The translations under genes were made by a program, and so were the position numbers. Below are positions 9,390-19,459 of a stretch of 64,000 nucleotides of DNA, piece by piece. Under the pieces are notes generated by a model that saw nothing but the letters and a program-made list of their open reading frames with translations, was not told where the DNA came from and made no database searches. Origin of the DNA: Chloroflexota bacterium. GTDB taxonomy: Bacteria > Chloroflexota > UBA11872. Positions within the stretch are counted from its first letter, which is position 1, and every line of letters starts with the position of its first letter. The stretch spans positions 1-64,000 of the forward strand of contig JAJECS010000018.1 in the NCBI GenBank assembly GCA_022821905.1. The letters are read 5' to 3'.

Positions 9390-12300
9390 GTGAGCGCTAG
9401 CGTCGGTTCCACTGCGGTGCCGGGCGTCCTCGCACCGTCTTTGCGGAGGGTGCGGCACCTCGTGGCGTGGGCCCGGCGGCTCATCGCGCGGCACCCAGAC
9501 GCGGCGGCCTACATCGGCCTCTTGCTGCTGGTGCTCATCTGGCACCGCGGCGTGATCTTCAACCCCGACTACCTGGGGCTGCGCGACGACTGGACCATCC
9601 CGCCGACCGCCTGGCAGAACACCGAATTCGCCATCGATCGTCTTTCGGCCTGGCAGACCAACCTTTTCGGCTCGTCCGAAGAAGAACGGGCGATGAGCCA
9701 ATACCTCATGCTGATCTTGGGAGGCCTCACGCTCCTCCCCGGCGTGGACGGCTGGCTGACATCGCGTATCTCGATCATCTTCATCACCGTGGGCGGCGTC
9801 TTCATGTTCCAGGCGGCCAAGCGTCTGGGCATGGGTCGACCGGGGGCCTTCACGGCCGCGGTCGTCTACATGACGACGCCATTCTTCCTTGATTCCTTCG
9901 TCGCCGGGTACTTCGGCCTGCTCTTGGGCGTGGCGTTTCTTCCCAAGGCGGTGCAGGTGGCGCACGAGGTGTTCGATCGGGCGCCGAGTGGCCGCGGCTT
10001 CGTTCGCGGCAGCCTCTGGATCGGGCTGGCTGCCGCTTCGATTCATATGGCATTCGTCGTCACTGGCCTCGTTGGCGGCTATGCGCTCTTCCGAGCCTTC
10101 ACCGCCTCCGGCTCACGCGGCCAGCGGTTGCGGCGCTTGGGGCTCGTGGCGGCAATGGGCCTCAGCGTGATTCTGCTGCACCAAGCCATTGCCTTCATCT
10201 CCTGGCAGATCCTCGTGGTGCCATCGGCCAACCAGGTCATGTCGGCCTGGAGCATCGAAGCCGCCGCGCAATGGATCAAAGGCGCGGCGCCAACGTTTGC
10301 CGAAGCGCTGACCCTGACCGGCGCTCCCTACAACTACTCGCAAGATCCGGTGGGCGCCTTGGCTCCGGTCAGTGGCATCCGGCTCGTCGCCCGCGGCTTG
10401 CTGACCGGTTTGGCCCTCGCGGCTCCGGTCCTGATGCGCGGAGCGGCCCGAAAGCAGGCGGTGCTGGGCTTGCTCGCATTCCTCGCGCTGGCACTGGTCG
10501 GCAAGGGATTCAACGAGCCGTTGTCCGTCATTCAGGATGGGGTCGACGCCACGCTGATCGGCGCGATCTTCCGAAATATCCGCTACCTCACCGCCGGAGC
10601 GGGGCTGCTGCTGGCCCTGCTGGTAGGACTAACGGTCGCCCACCTTGTGTCCAGGCCGCCGGACATGCGACGGACCGCGGCCACCGTCTTTGCGGGCGCC
10701 GTCGTTGCCGGGAGCACCCTCCCGTTTTGGAGCGGGGACCTCGCGGGTCACCTGCGGACGTATCGGTTCGATGCCGATACGGTCGCGGTCGTCGACAACC
10801 TGAGGGCGTTTCCCCACAACGACCGCATGGTGCACTTGCCCATGTTTTGGCCGAGCAGTTACGAGAGTCGCACCGGGCAAATCTCCAGCCAGGGCAATCC
10901 CCCGCCCGTGATCCAACCGCCCAAGCGCTCGATTTGGGGCGGGGCGTCCTCCACGCTCAATGGCCCGTTTATCGCCACGCTGAATCTGGGGCTGTATGGT
11001 CCCAATCGATATCCCGTCGACCGGTTGCTTGCGTTCGGGCGCTTTCGAAACGTCATGCTCGACCCGCACTGGGTGAGCGCGCACGCGGGCTTCATTCAGG
11101 CGACGGGCGAGCCCTGGCTGGCGTCGCAAGAGCGCCGGCCGCGCCCGCGGCTAGCGCTCTCGCAACAGCCCGGCCTGCGTCGACTCGACGACGAATCGGT
11201 GGGTGAAGTTGCGCTCTACGAGGTCACGACGCCGCCGGCGCAACGCCTGGGCCTTCCCAAGCGGATACTTGTCGGGTCGCCGTCGTTGCGTCCGCTCGTC
11301 ACGGCCTGGCACATGTTTCCCGACGCGCGCGTGGTAACCACCGCGAGCGGGAATTTGGGTGTGGCTGGTATTGACGGCGCTCCGGGCGGCGCCGTTCACG
11401 CCGCCTCGGAGATCTGGCTGGGGGCGGACCCGGTGGACCTCACGGCCAACTATTTGCCCGAGGGCGCGCTCGTGAGTCCGGCGGATCAGGTATGGCCGGA
11501 GGCTCCCAACGCCACGCTGGACTGGGTGGCCCCGTACAAGAACGCGTGGTGGTATGCCGATCCCGAGATCGCGGACATGACCCGCGGGCTCCTGACCCGA
11601 GCCGACGGCGTGGCCTTTGCGGTCACCATGGACACTTCCGGCGCGACCGATGAACTGTGGATCCGCCACTTCGTGAGCCCGGAGGGCAGCGCCCTTGAGG
11701 TCTGGCTCAACGACCGATCGGTGGCGCGGATTGAGACGCGCGAGGAGGCGGGGTACGGCTATCGCTGGACGCGGGTGGAGGCGCCGACGAGCGGCAGCGG
11801 CGCCCACACGGTGGAGGTGCGCGCCGACGGTCTCGGGCTCAACGCGGTGTCGCAGCTGGGTTTGCTCACGTCGGCGGACATCGAGGCCGCCGAGCGCGAG
11901 GCGGAGCAGGCGCTTGGCGAACTTCCGGTCTATTCGGTGCTGCCGGACCTGGGCACGACCGGCGGCGAGCGCACCTTCCGCCTGGCTCGCTCCGGCGCCT
12001 ACACGGTGCGGCTCGCCGCCCAGCCCGGTCTTGAGCCAACGCTCAGTATCGATGGCGCACCGGTGCCGCTGGAGCGCGCAAAGACCGAGGCCGGTTTCGA
12101 CATTCTCATCGGCGAAGTCGAGCTCAGTGCGGGCCTGCACCGGCTGGTGCTGCGGAGTCCGCCGCCGCCCGAGCCGGTGGTCAGCGTGACCCACCAACCG
12201 CTCGCGGCGGAAGGCTTTCAGCCGTGTGTCTCGGCCGTGTGCGACGGCTCGGTTCGTGTGGAAGCCACGGTGCCTTCCGACGGACGCATCGTTGCCTTTG

Positions 12301-12917
12301 TTGGTCGCGTTGACACCGGAGTCGACGGCGTCCACTTGATCGGCGAACAGCTGCATCCCAACATCACCTACACCTTTCAGCGTGAAGTGGCCTATCAAGT
12401 CAACCGGCAGGTGCGGATCGAGGTCCCGCTTGATCCCGGAGCGTCTGTTGCGACTCTTGATGTCGCGCACATTCGCAAGGGACTGCCGGGTCTTCGGTTC
12501 GAGCTGCTCGGGGTGGAGGTGTCGCCGTTGCCGCATGGCCTGTCCGTGGTCCTCGCGCATGAGGCACAACGAACCACTGCCGGTGTTGGCGCGCTTAGCC
12601 TGACCGGTGACGAACGCGGCTGGGCCGCGGCTGAGTACGCCGGGGAGGCCGGCGAGCGGCTGGTGCGGCTGGACGAGCGGTTCGACCCACGCTGGGTGTT
12701 GCATATCAACGGCGAGGAAGTGAGCACGGCGCGTCATGTCGTACTGGACGGGCATTTCAACGGCTGGTTCGCCGACCTGGCGCCCGGCGATGAGGTGACG
12801 GTGTCGTTCACGCCAAACGCGGGCTACTTTTGGATTCTGATGACGAATCTGGTCGTTCTGGGCAGCATGATCGTAATCGGATGGGCGCCCGTGCCGCGCC
12901 GGTGGTGGCGGCGATGA
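9390..12917 (+). CDS. Large GT-C/AftD-like polytopic membrane protein, copy 2
   Basis: 1175 aa, collinear with the protein at 4884-8405 from end to end and mostly identical in the membrane part (e.g. 'LGLRDDWTIPP', 'YMTTPFFLDSF', 'GKGFNEPL'). Same plan: ~12 membrane segments, a long beta-rich outer region, then 'FDPRWVLHINGEEV' and a final helix. Differences concentrate in the outer domain near residues 960-1060, as expected if the copies diverged in acceptor binding. Start is GTG 9390. The stop overlaps the next gene as ATGA. The AftD comparison is based on size and layout only. Confidence 0.75.
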   Translation: MSASVGSTAVPGVLAPSLRRVRHLVAWARRLIARHPDAAAYIGLLLLVLIWHRGVIFNPDYLGLRDDWTIPPTAWQNTEFAIDRLSAWQTNLFGSSEEERAMSQYLMLILGGLTLLPGVDGWLTSRISIIFITVGGVFMFQAAKRLGMGRPGAFTAAVVYMTTPFFLDSFVAGYFGLLLGVAFLPKAVQVAHEVFDRAPSGRGFVRGSLWIGLAAASIHMAFVVTGLVGGYALFRAFTASGSRGQRLRRLGLVAAMGLSVILLHQAIAFISWQILVVPSANQVMSAWSIEAAAQWIKGAAPTFAEALTLTGAPYNYSQDPVGALAPVSGIRLVARGLLTGLALAAPVLMRGAARKQAVLGLLAFLALALVGKGFNEPLSVIQDGVDATLIGAIFRNIRYLTAGAGLLLALLVGLTVAHLVSRPPDMRRTAATVFAGAVVAGSTLPFWSGDLAGHLRTYRFDADTVAVVDNLRAFPHNDRMVHLPMFWPSSYESRTGQISSQGNPPPVIQPPKRSIWGGASSTLNGPFIATLNLGLYGPNRYPVDRLLAFGRFRNVMLDPHWVSAHAGFIQATGEPWLASQERRPRPRLALSQQPGLRRLDDESVGEVALYEVTTPPAQRLGLPKRILVGSPSLRPLVTAWHMFPDARVVTTASGNLGVAGIDGAPGGAVHAASEIWLGADPVDLTANYLPEGALVSPADQVWPEAPNATLDWVAPYKNAWWYADPEIADMTRGLLTRADGVAFAVTMDTSGATDELWIRHFVSPEGSALEVWLNDRSVARIETREEAGYGYRWTRVEAPTSGSGAHTVEVRADGLGLNAVSQLGLLTSADIEAAEREAEQALGELPVYSVLPDLGTTGGERTFRLARSGAYTVRLAAQPGLEPTLSIDGAPVPLERAKTEAGFDILIGEVELSAGLHRLVLRSPPPPEPVVSVTHQPLAAEGFQPCVSAVCDGSVRVEATVPSDGRIVAFVGRVDTGVDGVHLIGEQLHPNITYTFQREVAYQVNRQVRIEVPLDPGASVATLDVAHIRKGLPGLRFELLGVEVSPLPHGLSVVLAHEAQRTTAGVGALSLTGDERGWAAAEYAGEAGERLVRLDERFDPRWVLHINGEEVSTARHVVLDGHFNGWFADLAPGDEVTVSFTPNAGYFWILMTNLVVLGSMIVIGWAPVPRRWWRR

Positions 12918-14032
12918 AGTCGGCGCGCCGACGCCCGATTGCCCCTATAGTTTGGGCGGTGTTGACCGTTCTCAGCGTGGTGGCGGCGCTGGGCTGGCCG
13001 GCGGGACCGTTGATCGTCGGCGGTGTGGAGGGGGAGCCGTTTCGCATCGGGCCGTTGCTGCCGGGGTGGAGCCTGAGCCAGGAGGTTCGACCGGAGGCTG
13101 GACCGGAATTGTTTGTCGGATTTGACGTGCAGCCGACGGCAAATGTGGCGGGGTCGGCGATGCTTGAGGTGCGGCTGGAGCGGGACGATCTGGTGCTGTG
13201 GGCGGACCGGCTGCGGTTGACGGAGCCGGAGATGCGGGAGTACGTGGCGACGTTTCCAGTGCCGACGGACGGGGCGGGCTACCGCCTGGCGGTGCGCGTG
13301 TTGGAGGCGCCGGGCGGCGGCGTGGTGCTGCGGGGAGCGGACATCGGGGAGCCGACGGCGCGGACGCAGCTGACGATCATGGGAGAGCCGCTGCGGGGCT
13401 TTCTCGCGCTGGGCCACCGAATGTTCCAGCGGGTGCCGCCGGTGCGACATCTGGAATCCGTGGTGGCGGCGATTGAGGGATGGACGGTGGCCGTGGCGGC
13501 CGGTGTGGCGGTGCTCGGGGCGCTAGGCGGCGCCATGTCGACCGTGCTGCTCGTGCGCGTCTACGGGCGCCTCGTAGCCGGCGTCACCGCGCTGATCGGC
13601 CTGGCGGCGCTGGCGATTTGGCTGTTTGTGGCGACGGTTCACCTGAGTGTGCCGCTGGATGCCGGCGTGCCGATCGGGGTGCTGCGAGGGCTGACGCCGA
13701 CCGGCACGGCCGTATTGTTGGCGTTCCCGTTCCTGGTGCTGGCCGGAGGCGCGGTGATCCTGATCACGGTGCCGAGGGTGGCGGTTGCCAGCGCGGCCAG
13801 CGTCGTGCGTGCCCTTTGGCAGGCGGCGGTCACGGCCGTTCGCCACTGGTATCTGGCGCCGGTGCCGCTCGGCGGTGCGGCCGCGGCGGCGGTAACGCAG
13901 GACCTGACCGACCTGGCGACGTTCCTGGCCGTCCTCACCGTCGCCTGGGCGCTGCTGGCCGCAGCGGCGGCGCCGGCAATCTCTCGGCTACGCAGCCGTC
14001 GGCTTGCTGATAAGGAAATCCTCGAGCGTTAG
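12914..14032 (+). CDS. Membrane partner protein of GT-C-like copy 2
   Basis: The track ORF begins at 12830, but ATG 12914 overlaps the preceding stop (ATGA) and gives a proper first membrane helix ('IVWAVLTVLSVVAALG'). 372 aa: helix ~12-30, beta-rich outer domain ~40-190, then four or more helices. It is larger than the partners at 858 and 21529 and not obviously similar in sequence, but it has the same place, coupling and helix-beta-helix plan. The last 45 bases overlap the 3' end of the convergent carbamoyltransferase gene. No family recognised. Confidence 0.7.
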   Translation: MKSARRRPIAPIVWAVLTVLSVVAALGWPAGPLIVGGVEGEPFRIGPLLPGWSLSQEVRPEAGPELFVGFDVQPTANVAGSAMLEVRLERDDLVLWADRLRLTEPEMREYVATFPVPTDGAGYRLAVRVLEAPGGGVVLRGADIGEPTARTQLTIMGEPLRGFLALGHRMFQRVPPVRHLESVVAAIEGWTVAVAAGVAVLGALGGAMSTVLLVRVYGRLVAGVTALIGLAALAIWLFVATVHLSVPLDAGVPIGVLRGLTPTGTAVLLAFPFLVLAGGAVILITVPRVAVASAASVVRALWQAAVTAVRHWYLAPVPLGGAAAAAVTQDLTDLATFLAVLTVAWALLAAAAAPAISRLRSRRLADKEILER

Positions 14033-15793
14033 GAAGGCGAGGTCGCTGTCGAGAAGCGTGCGCAGCGCGTCGTCCGGTGAGTTCACCATGGGGTCGCCGT
14101 GCAAGTTCAGGCTGGTATTGAGCACGGCGCCGATGCCGGTGCGATCGCGAAAACGTTCGATCAGGCGGTAATACTCTGGGTTCGCTTGGCGCTCGAGAAT
14201 CTGTGCCCGGCAGGTGCGGTCGTAGGGGTGCGTCCCGGCGGCAATCTCGTGCCAGCGCTTCGGCACGGTGTCGAAGGCGAGCATCATGTGCGGTGAGGTG
14301 GCGGTCGGCGGCGTCTGCAGATAGGTCGACGCCGCCTCGTCGAGGATCGTGGCCGCGAAGGGCATCCAGAAGTCGCGGCTCTTGATGCGGGCATTGATCT
14401 CGCGCACGCTGTCGCGCCGGGAGGGGTCGGCGAGGATCGAGCGGTTGCCGAGGGCGCGGGCGCCCCACTCCATGCGTCCGCGAAAGCGCGCGACCACATG
14501 GCCGTCGGCCAGCAAGGCGGCCGTCCGGTCGGCAATATCCGCCGGACGTTCCACCCGGAGCCCATGCTCGGTGTGAGCGCGATCGAGGGTCTGCTTGATC
14601 TGGGCGTCGCTCCACGCCGGACCCAGATAGAGGTTGTCGGCCCGTCGAAATTGCGCTTCGCGTCCGGCCGCCGCGCAGACGTCCACGTACCCTAGAAATG
14701 CGGCGCCGACGGCGCATGACTCGTCGCCGCAACTGGGAACCGGCGTGACCGTTCGGGCCCAGGCTTGCTGCGCGACCCGCATATTGGCCTTGACATTCAT
14801 GAAGACGCCGCCGCCAAGCCCGATATCGACCCCGTCGGCGTCGAGGCCAAGATGGCGCACCCAGGCTTCCGTCCACTCCAGGATGATCTCTTCGCACAGT
14901 TGCTGCACGCCGCCAGACTGGGCATCGAACCTGAAATCTCGCAAGCAGTCGCCGATATAGCTGTGCGCGAGGCGCGTGCCGCGCGAGGACTTGATGTCGG
15001 GTGCTCCGGACGAGTCTCGCTCCACCCAGAGGAGGGATCGCAGGCGGTCGTAGCATGCGTCGCGGGCGCTGGCGTGGGCGTAGGGCGCCATGCCCATGAC
15101 CTTGAATTCATCCTGGTGCGGCGTCATGCGCAGGTGGCCGGTCACCCCAGCGTAAATGTGCCCGAGTGAGGAATTGCGCGACACGGAGCCGACTCGCTCG
15201 GGCGGCTGTCCGGCGCGGTACCAAGCCACCGATCCGCTCAACCCATCGCCCTCGCCGTCCAGCGTGAAGACGAGTTTCCGGTCGGGACCGGGGCACGGCG
15301 CCAGCGCCGTGGCATGCGCCGTGTGGTGGTCGTAGAACTTCATCCGCTGGGCATCGGCTCCGGTCGCGGCCACGATGGCAGCCGTGCGGGTGCGCTGGAG
15401 CAGCGGCCGGCCGAGCCGGCGGGCCGCGTCGGACGGCAGCGTGAGGGCCCGGCTGGCGGGCCAACGCCGCTCGATCGACGCAAGCAGGGTCACGCAAACG
15501 GCGTAGGCGTCATAAAAGCGCCAGGTCGCCTGCGAGGTCCGCGCGTCGTGGACTGTCGGCATGATGCCGTCCTTGGTGCTGACGGCGATCAGGTCGACGT
15601 CGTCGATCGTGAGACCCTCGGTCGCAAGCACCGTCCTGACGGCGCGCACGGGAATGCCAGCTTGATTCTTCTTGCGCGTCAGCCGCTCCTCGGCGCTTGC
15701 GGCGCGGAGCTCGCCGTCCACGACGAGGGCGGCCGCGGCGAGGTTCCCCTCGTGAAGGCCAAGCGTGACGACGGGCTCACTGGCAGTTCTCAA
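13988..15793 (-). CDS. NodU/CmcH-type carbamoyltransferase
   Basis: Transfers a carbamoyl group from carbamoyl phosphate, probably to a hydroxyl of a sugar, through a carbamoyl-adenylate. Visible family motifs are 'GLHEGNLAAAALVVDGEL' near the start, 'YDHHTAHATAL' (His residues of the kinase-like N-domain), 'DGEGDGLSGSVAWYRAG', 'LGGGVFMNVKANM' and the C-terminal 'MEWGARALGNRSILADP'. The track ORF starts at ATG 15898, but TTG 15793 has GGAGAGGG seven bases upstream and gives 601 aa, the usual length, so it is preferred. The 3' end overlaps the convergent membrane-protein gene by 45 bases. It faces away from the GT4 gene at 15982, leaving ~190 bases for divergent promoters. Confidence 0.88.
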   Translation of the reverse strand: MRTASEPVVTLGLHEGNLAAAALVVDGELRAASAEERLTRKKNQAGIPVRAVRTVLATEGLTIDDVDLIAVSTKDGIMPTVHDARTSQATWRFYDAYAVCVTLLASIERRWPASRALTLPSDAARRLGRPLLQRTRTAAIVAATGADAQRMKFYDHHTAHATALAPCPGPDRKLVFTLDGEGDGLSGSVAWYRAGQPPERVGSVSRNSSLGHIYAGVTGHLRMTPHQDEFKVMGMAPYAHASARDACYDRLRSLLWVERDSSGAPDIKSSRGTRLAHSYIGDCLRDFRFDAQSGGVQQLCEEIILEWTEAWVRHLGLDADGVDIGLGGGVFMNVKANMRVAQQAWARTVTPVPSCGDESCAVGAAFLGYVDVCAAAGREAQFRRADNLYLGPAWSDAQIKQTLDRAHTEHGLRVERPADIADRTAALLADGHVVARFRGRMEWGARALGNRSILADPSRRDSVREINARIKSRDFWMPFAATILDEAASTYLQTPPTATSPHMMLAFDTVPKRWHEIAAGTHPYDRTCRAQILERQANPEYYRLIERFRDRTGIGAVLNTSLNLHGDPMVNSPDDALRTLLDSDLAFLTLEDFLISKPTAA

Positions 15794-15808
15794 ATCAATT
15801 CCCTCTCC
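15775..15808 (-). promoter_or_regulatory. Shine-Dalgarno and TTG start of the carbamoyltransferase
   Basis: On the minus strand the text reads GGAGAGGG, then seven bases, then TTG (15793). The next upstream candidate, ATG 15898, adds 35 residues ('MRPGLGGGRKES...') that are not part of the NodU fold. The ribosome site therefore decides for the TTG. Confidence 0.55.
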
Positions 15809-15981
15809 ATACGAGACTTGAAGCCGCGCTCTGCAGGGCGGCAGCGACGAAACCTCACCCAAGGACTCTTTCCGGCCCCCACCCAAGCCCGGTCGCACGG
15901 CGACGCGCTCGAGGGCTTGGGCGGGCGGCGCTCATGTATGGTAGTCGCGGCAGCCTCAATGAGTGGCCACAAGCCATCGCC

Positions 15982-17169
15982 ATGCGCATTCTCCTGATCG
16001 CGAACGGTATCGCCGGGACAAAAGCCGAAGGCCTCGCCGGCGGTGACAGCCGACTCGTCGAGATCGCCAAGCACTGGATTCAGGACGGCCACGAGCTGCA
16101 CCTCATGAGCGGACCCGGAGGCGTTGACCTCTTCCAGCGCCACAACCTTCCGGTAACGCCGCACGTCGTCCCCTGGTGGGGGTGGGATGGTCGCTGGTGG
16201 TTCGTCCTGCGGGCAATCACCGTCTGCGTGTTGCTCCCCTGGTCACTCCTGCGCCAGCGTCCGGATGTGATGGTGAGCGCGAACGACCAGCTCTTCGACA
16301 CGCTGCCCGGCTTCCTGCTCAAGCTTTGGCACCGGAAGCGTGTGCAGTGGGCCGTGGTGGTGCACTGGCTGCCCCCGTGGAAGTTCTGGCGTCGCCAGGG
16401 CCCGCACCGGCTGTATGCGCTCATGTATCTGTTTTCCGAGTATCTCTCACTGTTGCTGGCCGCGTTGTCGGCGAATCGCGTGCTGGCTGTTTCGCCAAGC
16501 ACCGCTCGCCAGCTCAAGAGCGCATGGTTCCCCATGGGCCGCGTGATCACGGTGGCTTGCGGCGTCGATCTCGCGGCCGCGCAGGAGATCGTGGACGCGG
16601 CGCACCCGCCGCAGCACGACGCGGTGCTCATGAAGCGCTTGCAGGCCTCGGCAGGCATCTTCGACCTTATCGATGCGTGGGAGTTGGTCGTCCGGCAGCG
16701 TCCCGACGCCAAGCTGGCCATCATCGGCGATGGGGTTGACGCACATGCTGCCGGGGAGCGCGTGCGGGCCCGCCGCCTCGACGGCAACATCACCTTCCTC
16801 GGCGCGATTCTCGACCCCGACGAAAAATTTCGGCGTGTCCGCGCCTCCCGCTTGTTCACGCTCCCCTCGCACGAAGAAAACTGGTCCATTGTGATGGGCG
16901 AAGCCATGGCGCTGGGCGTCCCCGTCGTTGCCTACGACCTCCTCGAGCTGAAAGAGGTCTGGGGCGACGCGTTTCGCGCGGTGCCGAAAGGCGATGTCTC
17001 GGCCTTTGCCGGCGCGGTGCTCGACCTGCTGGCGGACGAGGACGGCCGCCGCGACCTCTCCGAGCGTGGCCTGGCGCGTGTCAGTTCGCTCGATTGGGCG
17101 GTCATTGCGGATCGCGAGCTCGAGGCGATTACGGCGTCTGGGGCAAACGGACCGGCGACGCAAAGCTGA
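15982..17169 (+). CDS. Glycosyltransferase family 4, paralogue of 2099-3358
   Basis: 395 aa from ATG 15982 ('MRILLIANG'); the track start at 15934 adds 16 unlikely residues. The GT4 C-domain has 'AIIGDGVD' and 'ENWSIVMGEAMALGVPVV' with the E-x7-E pair. It shares with the paralogue at 2099 the segments 'DLIDAWELVV', 'RPDAKLAIIGDG' and 'MGRVITVACGVDL', so both should have a similar reaction, perhaps with a different acceptor. It stands alone on the plus strand between genes on the minus strand, and so needs its own promoter in the gap before it. Confidence 0.87.
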   Translation: MRILLIANGIAGTKAEGLAGGDSRLVEIAKHWIQDGHELHLMSGPGGVDLFQRHNLPVTPHVVPWWGWDGRWWFVLRAITVCVLLPWSLLRQRPDVMVSANDQLFDTLPGFLLKLWHRKRVQWAVVVHWLPPWKFWRRQGPHRLYALMYLFSEYLSLLLAALSANRVLAVSPSTARQLKSAWFPMGRVITVACGVDLAAAQEIVDAAHPPQHDAVLMKRLQASAGIFDLIDAWELVVRQRPDAKLAIIGDGVDAHAAGERVRARRLDGNITFLGAILDPDEKFRRVRASRLFTLPSHEENWSIVMGEAMALGVPVVAYDLLELKEVWGDAFRAVPKGDVSAFAGAVLDLLADEDGRRDLSERGLARVSSLDWAVIADRELEAITASGANGPATQS

Positions 17170-17254
17170 CGGACCGTCCGGGATTTGCTTGGCGCCGTTT
17201 CGACTGCGGAGCTGACGGGAAGCCGCGGACCCATGGCGAGCGTCTTGCCCCGGA

Positions 17255-18160
<906 letters not shown>

Positions 18161-18166
18161 GGCGAA

Positions 18167-19321
18167 TCAATTGAGGGTGTCCAGGTCACCCGCCCCCGCG
18201 CGACCGAGCGCCTTCGTCGCCGCGCGCAGGTGCTGGATGATCGATTCCCCGGCAGTTCCGTCGCCAAATGGATTTGGCCAGGGCGCGCGTCCCAGCAAGC
18301 TGTCGAGCGAGGCACGGATGAGGGCGGGGTTGCGATCCGTGACCCGCGCCGCGCCGACGTCCACGGCTTCCGGACGCTCCGTCGTCGACCGAAGCACGAT
18401 GCACGGCGTTTGCAGCACACACGCTTCCTCCTGGATCCCACCGGAGTCGGTCAATACGACAGCGGCGGCCCGGATGAGTTGCAGCGTCTGCCTGTAGCCC
18501 TGTGGCGGCCGCACGTGCCACATACGCATCAGACGGCGATCGCTGGTCCCCAGTTGACGTTCGGTGCGCGGATGTATTGGGAAGGCGATCGCAAGGTTGT
18601 GCTCGCGTCGCACGGAGTCGATGGCCTCCAGGACTTCGCGTCGCGCAACCGGATCGTCGACGTTCGCTGGGCGGTGGAGTGTGACCAGAGCAAACCGACC
18701 CGGTGTGACATCGAAGTCATGCAGGCTGCCGCTGTCGTCCAGCCGGTCCGTCATGTGCAGCAGGGCATCCACCACGGTGTTCCCCGTCACCACGACCCGA
18801 TGGGCCGGAATTCCCTCGCGCGCCAGATTTGCCGCCGACGCGGCGGTTGGGGCGTAGAGCCAGTCGGCGAGGTGGTCGATAAGGATGCGATTGAGCTCCT
18901 CGGGCATCGTCCGGTCGCCGCTGCGGAGGCCTGCCTCGATGTGGCCGACCGGAATCGCGCGCTTGGACGCCCACAGCGCGCCGGCCATCGCGGAGTTGGT
19001 GTCGCCCTGCACCAGCACCGCCAACGGCAGGTCGTCGCCCAGCACCGATTCAAGGCCCGTCAAGACATTCGCGGTCTGCGTGGCATGATCCGCTGACCCA
19101 ACGCCAATGTGCACGGCCGGGAGGGGCATCGCAAGTTCGTCCCGAATATCGCGATCCATCTCCAGGTCATAATGTTGCCCCGTGTGAATCAGGCGAAGGT
19201 TGAGCCCCGCGGCCTTGGCGGGAGCGAATAGCGACCAGACCTTGATCAACTCTGGTCGCGTTCCCACGCACACGGCAATGTAGGGATTCGTGCTGCGCAC
19301 TCGTTCTAAGGGTCGAGACAT
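18167..19321 (-). CDS. wecB: UDP-N-acetylglucosamine 2-epimerase (non-hydrolysing)
   Basis: Interconverts UDP-GlcNAc and UDP-ManNAc, supplying ManNAc for surface glycans. Motifs are 'VGTRPELIKVW' at the N-terminus, 'HTGQHYD', 'VQGDTNSAMAGALWA', 'GHIEAGLRSGDRTMPEELN' with the active-site His/Glu region, 'VTGNTVVDAL' and 'DSGGIQEEACVLQTPCIV' followed by 'TERPEAV'. The track ORF is 554 aa, but homology begins at ATG 19321 ('MSRPLERV'); 384 aa matches the family. First gene of a two-gene minus-strand operon with the methyltransferase. Confidence 0.92.
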   Translation of the reverse strand: MSRPLERVRSTNPYIAVCVGTRPELIKVWSLFAPAKAAGLNLRLIHTGQHYDLEMDRDIRDELAMPLPAVHIGVGSADHATQTANVLTGLESVLGDDLPLAVLVQGDTNSAMAGALWASKRAIPVGHIEAGLRSGDRTMPEELNRILIDHLADWLYAPTAASAANLAREGIPAHRVVVTGNTVVDALLHMTDRLDDSGSLHDFDVTPGRFALVTLHRPANVDDPVARREVLEAIDSVRREHNLAIAFPIHPRTERQLGTSDRRLMRMWHVRPPQGYRQTLQLIRAAAVVLTDSGGIQEEACVLQTPCIVLRSTTERPEAVDVGAARVTDRNPALIRASLDSLLGRAPWPNPFGDGTAGESIIQHLRAATKALGRAGAGDLDTLN

Positions 19322-19459
19322 AGCCTCGCTATGGGGGTGGCACGCGGGATCATATCGGAGAGGGCTTGTGTTGAGCGGCGGCATGCGATCCGGGCGCGCG
19401 CGGCGAGCGCGCGCTTTACACCCCGTCCTCCCACAAAACTCGTGGGTGGGGCTTCGCTC

